Below are positions 36,301 through 42,200 of a stretch of 49,009 nt of DNA, piece by piece. The notes under the pieces were generated by a model, which was not told the DNA's origin, did no database searches, and saw only the letters and a list, made by a program, of their open reading frames with translations. The stretch comes from JANOQP01 sp044227705 (GTDB lineage Bacteria > Bacteroidota > Bacteroidia > Chitinophagales > Saprospiraceae). Position numbers and translations under genes: made by a program. Every line of letters begins with the position of its first letter. The first letter of the stretch is position 1. The stretch spans positions 1-49,009 of the forward strand of contig JBGAWE010000006.1 of assembly GCA_044227705.1 (NCBI GenBank), read 5' to 3'.

Positions 36301-37999
36301 GAACAAGACCGTCAACTGCGACGAGTACGACCCGCTCAACTGGTACGGCAGCCTCACGTTCTTCGACAACTGCGGCATCAAGAACATCGACACGGCCATC
36401 ACCTATGTGCCGAACCAGATCACGTTCGAACAGTGCAACTACGGCCAGGTGCGCCGCTCCTTCACCGTCTTCGACTGCGCCAACAACAGCAGCCGCTGCA
36501 CGCAGACCATCACGGTCAACTACAAGGAGCTGTACCGCGTGTACTTCCCGGATGACAAGAACATCACGGTCTGCAATGGTGCCACGCTCCTTGAGCAGCC
36601 GCAGATCTTCGGCGAGAACTGCGAACTGATTGGCATCACGCACGAGGACGAGGTCTTCACCGTCGTCCCGGATGCTTGCTACAAGATTGTCCGCACGTTC
36701 CGCGTCATCAACTGGTGCACGTACAACCCGAACCTGCCCGACCAGCTCATCCCGAACTCGAACACCTCGACGCAGGGCGCACGGGTCTGGATCGGCGAAG
36801 GCGGTGCCATCGACTGGGCGAACTACAACGCGCAGGACCCGGATGCCCCGACCATCAACGCGAAGACGTGGACTTACCCGGCCCCGCTGGTTGGCAACGC
36901 GACCAACCCCGAAGGGACTCCGGCCTATGTCTACACGCAGGTCATCAAGGTTCAGGATGCCACGCCGCCGCAGGCCAACATCGACCCGGTGCTCGGCACG
37001 GCGAACTACACCTTCTGCGACTACTCGACCAACGATCCGCTGCAGTGGAACCAAGACGCGAGCTACAACCCGTGGAACGTGGCCGGAACGTGGTCGCCGA
37101 CTTGCCAATCGCACGACCTGTGCGAAGGCCCGGTTGACCTCTCCATCTACGGCACCGATGACTGCTCGGACGACAACATCAACTTCCGTTATCTGCTGTT
37201 CCTCGACCTCGACGGCAACGGCACGATGGAGACCACCGTCAACTCGGAAATCCCGACGCTCGGCTTCGGCATCCGTGAGGACGAACTGGTGACCAACAAC
37301 GGCATCAAGTATCGCATCGGCCGCGTCACCCGTGACTTCGAGACCGACGACCCGGATCACACGTACTACTCGAACTTCTCGCTGCCCTACGGCACGCACA
37401 AGATCAAGTGGACGCTCGAAGACCGCTGCGGCAACGACTTCACGAAGGAGTTCACCATCATCGTGAAGGACTGCAAGAACCCGACTGTCGTCTGCATCAA
37501 CGGCCTCGCCGTCAACCAGATGAACATCCCGGCGGGTGCTGGCATGCTGCCGCAGGTCACGCTCTGGGCCACCGACTTCCTCAAGTATGCGGAAGACAAC
37601 TGCACCGACGCCTCGCAAATCGACCTCGCCCTGCGCGACGCCGACATCAACCCGGGGACTGGCTTCCCGCTCGATGCCAACGGCCAGCCGCAGTCGAGCC
37701 TCTCGTGGGACTGCAGCCAAATCGGCACCAACGTCGTCGAACTCTGGGCGCGCGACAAGTGGGGCAACGCCGACTTCTGTCTGACGTACCTCATCCTGTC
37801 GGACAACACAGGCATCTGCACGAACCCGCAGGGCACCATTGCCGGTCTCGTGAAGACGAAGCCGCAGTTCGACGACCCGACGAACAACGTCGGTGGTGTC
37901 GCGCAAGTCGACGTCAACCTCGAGGATGTGAACCCGAACCCGGCGTTCCCCGGCCTCCAGTACTTCCAGACGGCTGACGACGGCCAGTACATGTCCTGA
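21311..37999 (+). CDS. Giant secreted HYR/Ig-repeat surface protein (N-terminal 5,562 residues; frameshifted)
   Basis: Starts with a signal peptide (ARMVFSLLLSAVCWAVPQQLTAG), so I chose the ATG at 21311 over an upstream in-frame ATG at 21155. From about residue 165 to 4,265 the protein is an array of roughly 46 HYR-like modules of about 80 residues. Each typically has four cysteines in the pattern (F/S)CAxxVPA...TATDNC...GTCVNKFTxxRTW...DxCGNxT and ends in xVNDNxAP. HYR modules are Ig-like and occur in adhesins; paired cysteines suggest disulfide-stabilised extracellular domains. The following 1,300 residues hold more divergent modules and segments typical of Bacteroidota surface proteins, including VxxxDxDGNGT-like stretches. 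A near-identical 495-bp tandem repeat lies at 29121-30260. The frame stops at 37999 just after DDGQYMS, but the protein sense continues in the next frame to a T9SS sorting domain. The true product is therefore probably about 5,886 residues, exported by T9SS and anchored on the surface. It has its own promoter and terminator. Confidence 0.9.
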   Translation: MIATTTPKGPQLFNGQALKGAAARMVFSLLLSAVCWAVPQQLTAGTHKGGHDEDVVCGTVSVVPGNITVNLGASGMALMPGFYDPSTAPPAGTFYLPGVTTTVGQFLFYFKDAAKTMPAFPGNYTFDCSQTAGLVNLWVVSAGNAGEAASCSATMLVIDVNDITPPMITTCPPNTTFSCSSTITPAYSLVPAGSLADFTTAGGVASDNCTTITATYQDGAQVPGMCVNKFSFTRTWRVTDNSGNTTTCTQTINVSDNVAPTTTGTAGVLTLNCATADAAGIQLWIDNNTNPAANPNALNAGTVAGFISNTGGTLDASDACSGNIVTITPTFATGAQVLANMPPACSGAPRVVNVVFQVSDGCGNIVDVIGQVVLNDITAPTAVAPADFTVTCDVLPAPTLTTAYVTGSDDCTPLANLVVTSNTVAQVGTGNGCPGTPKRYDRTYTVTDCSNNSFTVTQVITFLDNVAPTWTTSPSPLTFACDAANIATTIQAWMDSHGTTGLATDNCPANTITYQINIPVQVGVAVAITNATAAQIASTVNAQVCAGGMKTITVDFIPSDPCGNVGATMSATVTQTDFTAPTITGVPANTTVNCAAAVPVPNAGGVTSSDNCSGIASTLNVIGLNTDNGAAGCPATPRIITYRYRVTDGCGNTADATQTITQVDNSAPTFTVAPVDFTIDGCAATASVDLAPWYTQNTTDGDGLLAEGTDDNGGAPCVDASITITANKSLAQIEADLIAAPCNATTHLRSTTVAFTPVDDCGNTGTPVTVNVSVRDMVSPTITGPSPLPGVSVQCAAAIPAPNPALVTATDNCTLVANLTIATLSNTNNGGTGCAAMPLVTTHTYQVTDQCGNTATVSQQITQIDNIAPNPLCTTVPLTKDLSSALDGAGTVTVNASDFNNGSTDNCTANNGLLTFEIARETAEGSGLYSPFAATQTFTCADIPDIANCGAGLANTANLRIQFRAIDPCGNVSSACSGPGTAVIIRDVTAPVIGTVAAPCPANFSVNTSTNGTGDCSGQASWTRPAAADNCSVICLQEMIEKENGAGWNTIQAATTVTGGSAATLTVSKGILCTDDTYRVTYTAKDEHGNLASQCQFIITVVDNEAPVVTCNGANQTYNLNAVAGDCYQFLSWLRPTATDNCAPPNGPCSAPTITVNAVSNPPSPGNVIINQLSGSPDYDGALFPVGQTVVTYTITDMTGNVSFCTMTVNVADVDAPTVMCAPNFTVNLDPNGTKTICFNDLTLANADNCMVVTKQIKLGAGAFTSSCITLTCANLGQNVFMAQVCDGAAPTPNCSVPCSVTVTLTDAVDPGFADCPADIAGTTGAAVTCDTTINLPIPTVYAAGCGSTVNATFVSATYIDGTRQAIGSPVVVTINGAAVPPAVPAVATTTAVGTFPVGTTTTRWKYEYTDAGGTLHTIYCNYNVVVTDNDKPVITCPAAVANLSCQDPMPAPLTIAAFTGGTLTDNCGVTQLLFSDLDNGYTVCAADPARVVTRTYTAFDAAGNSNTCAQTFTWVDDVVAPTLSAVTDFNGTCAAEVPAVPVVTASDNVGGCAGVTIDYEELLTGPAGTGVPACVNQFRITRSWVATDACGNTASTVQLVMAAIPAPAVVTATDNCSPAPNVTLTETEDPGPQNCANSRILTRTWRATDVCNNTSTFTQTITVNDNTPPTITPVVGDISLVCANLVAPAPVLTFSDNCTVVFMEMNESMLPLLTGEFCANKFRLVRTWKATDGCGNVFNTQQTVTVNDVTAPVLSNVPIDATVTCANSIPAPAAVTASDFCGPVVLGFTEYTIPGTCNNRYSIVRLWRATDDCGNTATASQQITVIDNTVPTLMNAGVPVAPANLNPSLTFQCAAQVPGPPTLTATDNCGTDVVVEYYETTQYFNCVDHFVVTRVWTATDNCGNQASYSQVVTVNDTQAPGWNEPAPTTPINLQCGSAVPAVPTQTATDNCGAPIFVDFSEVTDPGTCVNDFIITRTWTAQDGCGNQTQRIQVINVSDTQAPTLISGGVAFTPVTNPATLQCAQNVPAAPVVTATDNCDPNVNVIYSEELFPGTCANMFSIRRTWTAEDMCGNKTSTFQIWTVNDNTPPVLLQNGAPINPAQLPPTLNFQCAANVPGPPQNITASDNCGIPIDVDYVEFTQWGICINKFTTTRIWTATDDCGNSTSYSQVITVNDNTAPVLLLPNGNPVTAAQLPPVLTFQCAAQVPGPPLLTASDNCDGNITVEYFEYVQSQICNNKYIVNRRWTAVDQCGNSTTWTQVITVLDNTAPVLYLPNGNPVTVAQLPNTLVFQCAAQVPGPPTLTASDNCDMAINVVYSEYVQGQTCTNHYIVNRLWAAEDICGNKTTWTQVITVNDNTIPGWSTPAPATPLTFACAALLPAVPTQTATDNCGAPITVDFSETVAPGTCVNKFTVTRTWTAWDECGNSTSRQQVITIDDSVAPGLVSGGAAFNPTNPVNVSCAQDVPAAPVVTATDNCDPNVNVIYTEELQPGTCANKFTIKRTWTAEDICGNKTTVTQNITVNDVTAPTLIGLPAATFTAQCATAVPAVPVVTATDNCGVPIDVDFVESVAPGGCVNRFVMTRTWSASDDCGNATSFVQTITINDNIAPTLIGAPAQPSVVNVSCAQNVPAAAVVTATDNCDAAVNVIYTEELVPGTCANKFTIKRTWTAEDICGNKSTATQTINVDDTTAPGWVEAAPTSPLNFTCATQVPAVPVQTATDNCGVPVIVDFSETVLPGNCVNRFTLTRTWSVQDDCGNTTQRIQVINVNDNIAPTLIGAPAQPSVVNVSCAQNVPAAAVVTATDNCDAAVNVIYTEELVPGTCANKFTIKRTWTAEDICGNKSVATQTVNVDDTTAPGWVEAAPATPLNFTCATQVPAVPVQTATDNCGVPVIVDFSETVLPGNCVNRFTITRTWSVQDDCGNTTQRIQVINVNDNIAPTLIGAPAQPSVVNVSCAQNVPAAAVVTATDNCDAAVNVIYTEELVSGTCANSFSIKRTWTAEDICGNKSTATQTINVSDTQAPGWVEAAPASPLNFSCAIQVPPAPVQTATDNCGVPIIVDFVELDQPGPCVNKFTKTRIWTATDDCGNSTQRIQVINVNDNIAPVINVNPAQVPPVLVFQCAAQVPGPPVLTASDNCDGNVIVDYTEYTQGQTCTNHFIVNRKWTAIDACGNTSTYIQTITVNDNTAPVLYLPNGQPVSAAQLPPTLVFQCAAQVPGPPTLTASDNCDAAISVVYSETTQGQTCTNHFIVNRYWYAEDGCGNKTTWTQVVTVNDNTAPGWAQAAPTSPINIACASALPAVPVQTATDNCGSPVTMDFSETIATGTCVNKFTVTRTWTAWDECGNSTQRQQIINVNDNIAPGLIGTPAATVNVACSQLVPAAAVVTATDNCDPNVNVIYSEELQPGTCSNQFVIKRTWTAEDICGNKTTFLQTITVNDNIAPGWVEAAPTSPVNVSCASAVPAWPTQTATDNCGAPVIMDTNETIQPGTCVNKFTITRTWTAQDDCGNSTQRVQIINVNDNIAPTLVGTPAATVAVSCSQLVPAAAVVTATDNCDPNVNVIYSEELQPGTCANQFTIKRTWTAEDICGNKSTFLQTINVSDTQAPGWLEAAPTSPVNVSCASAIPALPVQTATDNCGAPIIVDTNETLTTGTCVNKFTLTRTWTATDDCGNSTQRVQVINVNDNVAPTLVGTPAASVTGTCAQDVPAAAVVTATDNCDPNVNVIYSEELVPGTCSNKFTIRRTWTAEDICGNKSTFLQTINIDDSVAPTWVQAAPASVTVSCSQLVPAVPVQTATDNCGVPVIVDFSETTSSGGCANNYTVTRTWNVQDDCGNSTQRVQVITVLDNIAPTFSTTVTSPINVDCASLVPAAPVVTATDNCGVPVIVDFAETTTPGACANKYTVTRTWNVQDDCGNATSMVQIINVNDNVAPQLSCPGNLTAQCSANEIPPYANWTAFLAAGGTASDNCQLNQGTFGLLSISQVGNIVTRTYRILDACGNSATCAQTITVIDNTPPQFLNCPNTTLVFGNDPDQCSAKINWPALVAVDNCSTPTVVQSAGPLSGTVVPVGNYTITYTATDAAGNTSTCTFTVMVMDTQKPQFDADIVMPGNITVECDAVPAPFVLTVNDVNDNCPGVLTIAFTEVRTNGNCINNYTLTRTWKVTDVAGNMTVHTQVITVKDTKPPVAKCKNITVTLNAQGTFTLTGALLNDGSTDNCSAAANLTFSVSPAQMTCANVGLNNVVTLTVTDQCGNSSTCTSIVTVLEGINPCTPVYDIAHSIKCQCLNNSTNMDNGQFFELVQIHALAGQTWTVAAGSTGMFLNSSAAPPAAPTPVPTGTVLTVGTADSYDNDGDGQTDEADESGYYTLRFKHIEGVGYAGVFANNLSQTLNIANKCYYPTPYFVQFAGPFCVGTPNFVIQVADLFGGAGTYTITIDGNPAPGNVFNATQLGVGPHTVVATFNAGTAGMNDQTDPGCTQSISTIVSVVTTPTAVACNDNVQVSLDQSCVVTITPDMVLEGGYSCFDDYTIAITYPAGTTTFNPANKVNASHAGKTMKVTLTHVASGNSCWGNLLVEDKLPPQMTCPANVTIQCSQSTSPSTTGNVSITDCSTFTSTYIDAYTDFGQCASPRAQIIRTWTATDKWGNAATCSQKITIAAFDLANVAFPSDVTLNCTDVGINPDLTNPDNTGRPTIGGSAIAAGSVCMASVSMTDEIYDICPNSYEILRTWKVRNMCLPVSATNPVTKTQIVKVSDAQGPVLDCPADFTVSVNPLVCKATLDVPDIDFFEACSGLLSFKAVVSNGSTLNYSYISLPPGGNTWIDKQTAVFGSIPNLPIGFYTITYTAEDNCANVSTCTVNFQVLDGIPPNAICQEYTQVAIGAGNVDNFTCPGETGPNGPLVDVPGDAIVPADAFNSGSFDACNNVWFKVRRMDGGSCSDTEFRDNVRFCCSDIGKEWMVVFRVYDVDPGAGQIAADAFEGHYADCMVTVLVEDKLKPSCQAPANKTVNCDEYDPLNWYGSLTFFDNCGIKNIDTAITYVPNQITFEQCNYGQVRRSFTVFDCANNSSRCTQTITVNYKELYRVYFPDDKNITVCNGATLLEQPQIFGENCELIGITHEDEVFTVVPDACYKIVRTFRVINWCTYNPNLPDQLIPNSNTSTQGARVWIGEGGAIDWANYNAQDPDAPTINAKTWTYPAPLVGNATNPEGTPAYVYTQVIKVQDATPPQANIDPVLGTANYTFCDYSTNDPLQWNQDASYNPWNVAGTWSPTCQSHDLCEGPVDLSIYGTDDCSDDNINFRYLLFLDLDGNGTMETTVNSEIPTLGFGIREDELVTNNGIKYRIGRVTRDFETDDPDHTYYSNFSLPYGTHKIKWTLEDRCGNDFTKEFTIIVKDCKNPTVVCINGLAVNQMNIPAGAGMLPQVTLWATDFLKYAEDNCTDASQIDLALRDADINPGTGFPLDANGQPQSSLSWDCSQIGTNVVELWARDKWGNADFCLTYLILSDNTGICTNPQGTIAGLVKTKPQFDDPTNNVGGVAQVDVNLEDVNPNPAFPGLQYFQTADDGQYMS
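29121..30260 (+). repeat. 495-bp near-identical tandem repeat inside the giant adhesin gene
   Basis: The word ACGACAACATCGCGCCGACG starts at 29121, 29616 and 30111, a period of 495 bp (165 residues, two HYR modules). Identity at the DNA level is far higher than between other modules; the copies differ by scattered synonymous changes. This indicates recent duplication or gene conversion and is a place where assemblies may collapse or expand. Confidence 0.88.
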
Positions 38000-38970
38000 A
38001 TGTTCAGCCGTTCACGACTGGCTACCAGTATGTTGCTGCCGACATCAACAACAACGGTCAGGTCACGACCTTCGACATCGTTGAACTGCGGAAGCTCATC
38101 CTCGGCATCTACTCTGACTTCCCGCAGAACGACTCGTGGCGCTTCGTCGACAAGAACTACACGTTCGATATGTCGAACCCGCTCGGCGGCAACATGGCCA
38201 GCGCGATGAGCGTGACTCCGGGCACGTGGGACAACCACTTCATCGGCATCAAGACCGGCGACCTGACGGGCGACGCCGTTGCCAACAACCTGACGACGGT
38301 CGAGGACCGGACCTTCGGCACGACCCTCTTCGAGGCGACCGACCGGCAGGTGAAGGTGGGCGACGAGTTCACCGTCACGTTCGACGCACAAGAGCAGGTG
38401 AAGGGCGGCCAGTTCACGATGGCGTTCGACGGCCTCAAGGCCCTCGAAATCATCCCGGGTGCTGGCATGAACAGCGACAACTTCGCCCTCTTCACGGAGG
38501 ACAACCTGTTGACTGCCTCCTACAACGGCGACGCGAAGGCCTCGTTCTCGGTGAAAGTCCGGGCAACGGCCGACGGCAGCCTGCGCGATATGGTCAAGAT
38601 GTCGAGCCGCGTGACGAAGGCTGAGGCCTACCGCCTCTCCGACGACCAGAAGCTCGATCTCGGCCTTGCTTTCCGCACGGGCCTCGGCACGGCGGTCTCG
38701 GAGGTTGGCTTCGAACTCTACCAGAACCAGCCCAACCCGTTTGTTGACAAGACCACCATTGGCTTCCACCTGCCCGCCGCCACCGAGGCTGCGCTGCGCA
38801 TCTACGACGCCGACGGCCGCCTCTTGCACGAGCAGAAGGGCCAGTTCACGAAGGGCTACCACAGCTTCCAAGTGAGCAACAAGGAGCTTCCGACCTCCGC
38901 CTCGCTGCTCTACTACGAAGTGAAGACTTCCGACGCCTCGGCCACGAAGTCGATGATTCTGATGCACTGA
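37999..38970 (+). CDS. C-terminal part of the giant adhesin: dockerin-like segment and T9SS sorting domain (separated by frameshift)
   Basis: This frame has no start of its own near the break; the first ATG is at 38170. It reads NVQPFTTGYQYVAADINNNGQ, then TTFDIVELRKLILGIY, the dockerin-like/EF-hand-like segment common just before the C-terminus of Saprospiria giant proteins. A beta-rich region (FTVTFDAQEQVKGGQFTMAF) follows. The last 85 residues (ELYQNQPNPFVDKTTIGFHL to SMILMH) are a T9SS type A sorting domain. Adding one base in the CC run near 37995 joins the frames as YMS-LNVQPF, so a single missing C explains the split. It may be a sequencing error or a genuine inactivating or phase-variable frameshift. 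If genuine, the N-terminal product would lose its secretion signal. Confidence 0.8.
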   Translation, partial: NVQPFTTGYQYVAADINNNGQVTTFDIVELRKLILGIYSDFPQNDSWRFVDKNYTFDMSNPLGGNMASAMSVTPGTWDNHFIGIKTGDLTGDAVANNLTTVEDRTFGTTLFEATDRQVKVGDEFTVTFDAQEQVKGGQFTMAFDGLKALEIIPGAGMNSDNFALFTEDNLLTASYNGDAKASFSVKVRATADGSLRDMVKMSSRVTKAEAYRLSDDQKLDLGLAFRTGLGTAVSEVGFELYQNQPNPFVDKTTIGFHLPAATEAALRIYDADGRLLHEQKGQFTKGYHSFQVSNKELPTSASLLYYEVKTSDASATKSMILMH

Positions 38971-39010
38971 TGAGCCGCCCCGCGAGGGGCCTCATCTCGG
39001 GATAAAACAC

Positions 39011-39050
39011 GACCGCCCGGCCTCCGAAAGGGGAGCCGGGCGGTCTTTTT
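39011..39050 (+). terminator. Rho-independent terminator of the giant adhesin gene
   Basis: Perfect 11-bp stem GACCGCCCGGC (39011-39021) with its complement (39035-39045), followed by TTTTT. It lies 40 bp after the stop at 38970. Confidence 0.93.
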
Positions 39051-39109
39051 GTGTCCGGAAGGGGCGGAGCGTTGTTGCATCCCGTCGGCCGAAATCGGAA
39101 ACTTTGTCG

Positions 39110-39194
39110 CCTGTGCAGGTCTTCTGCGCGGGCGGCATGGCCGTCGTGGGCGGCCTCGCGCCGGACCGGGCCGCTGCTCGGCCCGGTTTTTTTT
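39110..39194 (+). ncRNA. Candidate small RNA or transcription attenuator
   Basis: An intrinsic terminator (8-bp stem ACCGGGCC, 39165-39172 with 39180-39187, then a T run to 39194) stands 115 bp after the first terminator with no gene between. A weak promoter-like pair, TTG at 39075-39077 and AAACTTTG at 39099-39106 (21-bp spacing), could start a transcript near 39113. It would then be a roughly 80-base RNA or an attenuated leader of the next gene. Confidence 0.25.
39165..39194 (+). terminator. Second intrinsic terminator, orphan
   Basis: Perfect 8-bp GC stem, 7-base loop and a run of at least seven T. It is not needed for the adhesin transcript, which already has a terminator 115 bp upstream. 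Confidence 0.85.
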
Positions 39195-39280
39195 GTAGAC
39201 CGAGGGGCCAAGCTGTGCGCGGAGGGCGACCACAGCGTGAATGCTGTGCTACTTTTCGCCGTCAAAACCAACGTCCAACC

Positions 39281-42200
39281 ATGAACGCAAAGCCAACCGC
39301 GCCGCTCTTTGCGGCCCTTTTTCTCATCCTTGTCTTCCTTTCCTGTGCGCGACAGGCCGGGTTCCTCGTCGACCAAAAACCGGCCGACGCCGCTCGGATT
39401 TCAAAAGAAATCGAGCAAAAGACCAATCTCCGCCTCGCCGATGGCATCCGCATGACCCTCTGGGCCAGCGACACCCTCGCGCCTGACCCCATCGCCATCT
39501 GCATGGACGCGAAGGGCGCCGCGCACATCACCCGAACCAACCGAATCAAGAACTCCGAGCAGGAGATCCGCAGCCACCGCGACTGGATGGGCGAGTCCAT
39601 CACTTTCAAGACCATCGACGACCGCCGCGACTTCCTCCACCGGGCCCTCGCGCCCGAGAACAGCGACCGCAGCCGCCGTTTCTTGAAGGACATGAACGGC
39701 GACGGCTCCTCTGACTGGCGCGATTTGACCGTCGAAAAAGAGGAAATCTGGCGCGTCGAGGACCGCGACGGCGACGGAATTGCCGACCGGGCGAAGGTTG
39801 AATTGAGCGATTTCAACGATGAAATCTCCGACGTGGCGGGAGGTCTTTTGATAAGGGAAAAGGACGCCTTCGTCGCCTGCGCCCCCGACCTCTGGCGGCT
39901 CGAAGACTCGAACCACGATGGCGTTTTTGAAAAGAAAACCTCCATCTCGCACGGCTACGGAGTCCATATCGGCTTCACCGGCCACAACCTCTCGGGCGTC
40001 ACCGAGGGCCTCGACGGGCGGATTTACTGGAACATCGGCGACATCGGCGGCAACATCACGACCGCCGACGGGCAGAAATGGGAGAACCCCAACTCGGGCT
40101 TCATCGCCCGCTCGGAACCGGACGGCTCGGGCTTTGAAATATTCGCCACCGGCCTGCGCAACACGCACGAGTTCGCCTTCGACAACTATGGCAACCTCAT
40201 CGCTGCCGACAACGACGGCGACCACGCGGGCGAAAGCGAGCGCCTCGTCCACGTCGTCGAGGGGATGGACGCGGGCTGGCGGACCTCCTGGCAGTTCGGC
40301 AAGTACACCGACCCGCGCAACAACCGCTACAACCCCTGGATGGACGAGCGGCTCTGGCAGCCGCGCTGGGACGGGCAGGCGAGCTACATCACGCCGCCGC
40401 TGCAGAACTTCCACAACGGCCCCTGTGGCTTCGTCTTCAACCCCGGCTCTGCCCTCGGGGCGGCGTGGCAGGGCCAGTTCTTCATGTCGGAGTTCGACGG
40501 AACACCCGACGGGTCGCGCGTCTGGGCCTTCTCGCTCAAGCCGGACGGGGCCAGTTTCCAGCTCGAAAAAGAAATGGAGGTCGCCAGCGGCTTCCTCCCG
40601 ACGGGCATGAGCTTCGGGCCGGACGGCGCGCTCTACGTCGCCGACTGGGTGCAGGGCTGGGGCGGGAAAGACCGGGGCCGAATCTGGCGGCTCGACGTCG
40701 CGCCGAACAAGAACGATCTGCAGCCATTGCGCGACGAGACAAAACGGCTCCTGCAAGTCGATTTTTCAAAACAAAAGAAAGATGTCCTCTTCGACCTCCT
40801 CGCACACGGCGACCAGCGAATTCGGAAGCGGGCGCAGTTTGAACTGGCGCGGCGCGGCGAGGACGGGGCCATCCTTTTGAAAAAAGCCGCCGGGCAGGGG
40901 AAGACCCAGTTTGCCCGGCTGCACGGTCTCTGGGGCCTCGGCCAGATGGCGCGGGCGGACAAAAAGATCACATCGCTCATCGCGCCGCTGACCCATGAAA
41001 AAGACCCCGAGGTGGCAGCGGCCGCCATCAAGATGCTCGGCGAGGGGGGCGAGGAGAAATGGGGCGGCGACCTGATTTCCTTTCTCAAGAACAAAAGCCC
41101 GCGCGTCCAATTCGCCGCCGCCGAGGCTGTCGGGAAGCTCAACACGAAGCGGGCCGTGAAGCCGCTCATCGAATTGCTCGACCGCAACGACGGCCGCGAC
41201 CTGTACATCCAACACGCGGCCGTCGTAGCGCTGTCGCGGATTGAGGGGAAGGTCGACCCGATTCTGGCTTTGAAAAATTCACCCAAAAAGTCGGTGCGGC
41301 TGGCGGCCGTCCTTGTCCTGCGGCGATTGAAAAGCGAGCAGGTCGCCGAGTTTTTGAAAGACGCGGACGAGCAGGTCGCCGCCGAGGCCGCCCGCGCCAT
41401 CAACGACGACGAGGGCATCCCGGCCGCGCTGCCCGCCCTCGCCGCAACGCTCGACGAGGCGCGGTTCACCTCCGAGCCGTTGCTGCGGCGGGCCATCAAC
41501 GCCGCGCTTCGGGTCGGTTCTGAAAAAGAACTTGGGCGGCTCGTCGCCTTCTCGCTCCGCCCGCAAACTGTGGAGGCGCAAAATTTTGCGGCTCTGCGCG
41601 CGGAGGCCTTTTCGACGCTCGAAAACTGGGCCGACCCCTCGCCGCTCGACCGCGTCGACGGCCGCTTCCGGGGGGCGATGCCGCACGATGCGGCGGCCGT
41701 CCGGGCGAGGGTGGGGGAGAGGTTGAACGATTTTTTCCAGTTCGACGACCCACAAATTTCGACGGCGGCGGCACGGATGGTGGCCGGCCTGGGCATCGCC
41801 GAGGCCGCGCCGAAGCTGGCCGAGGTTTTTGAAAAAACGACCGACCCGGCGCTCAAAGCCGCCCTTTTGCCCGCCCTCGGCAAGCTGCGGGCACCCGGCC
41901 TGCAGGGCTTTTTGAAAAAGGCGATGGCCGACACGTCTGCCACCGTCCGCCGCGCAGCGCTCACCGTGATGGGCGAAACGGGGCTGGCTGGCGACGGTTT
42001 CGCCGCGCTCGCCGACGGTGTTTTCCAAAAAGGGGAGATAGGAGAGCAACAGGCCTTCCTCGAAGTTTTGCCGAAGCTCGACGCGGCGGCCGTGCGGCCC
42101 GTTCTCTCGAATCTGACGGAAAAATGGGCCGCCGGTAAGCTCTCCGTCGCCCTAAAACTGGAACTTGGCGAGGCCATCGCCGCCGCCGGGGACGAGGCCA

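Larger units (their letters stand above)
38971..39280. other. Intergenic region with two terminators and a possible small RNA
   Basis: 310 bp with no credible gene. It holds two separate intrinsic terminators (39011-39050 and 39165-39194), a weak promoter-like pair between them, and the 5' leader of the CxxCH gene, with TACTTTTC at 39250-39257 as a possible -7 element. Confidence 0.55.

Noticed and set aside
28907..37906. Minus-strand open frame of about 3,000 codons opposite the giant adhesin
   Set aside because: It is a shadow of GC-rich repeated codons: Arg/Val/Asp/Ala-rich low-complexity translation with no domain, while the plus strand has clear HYR modules.
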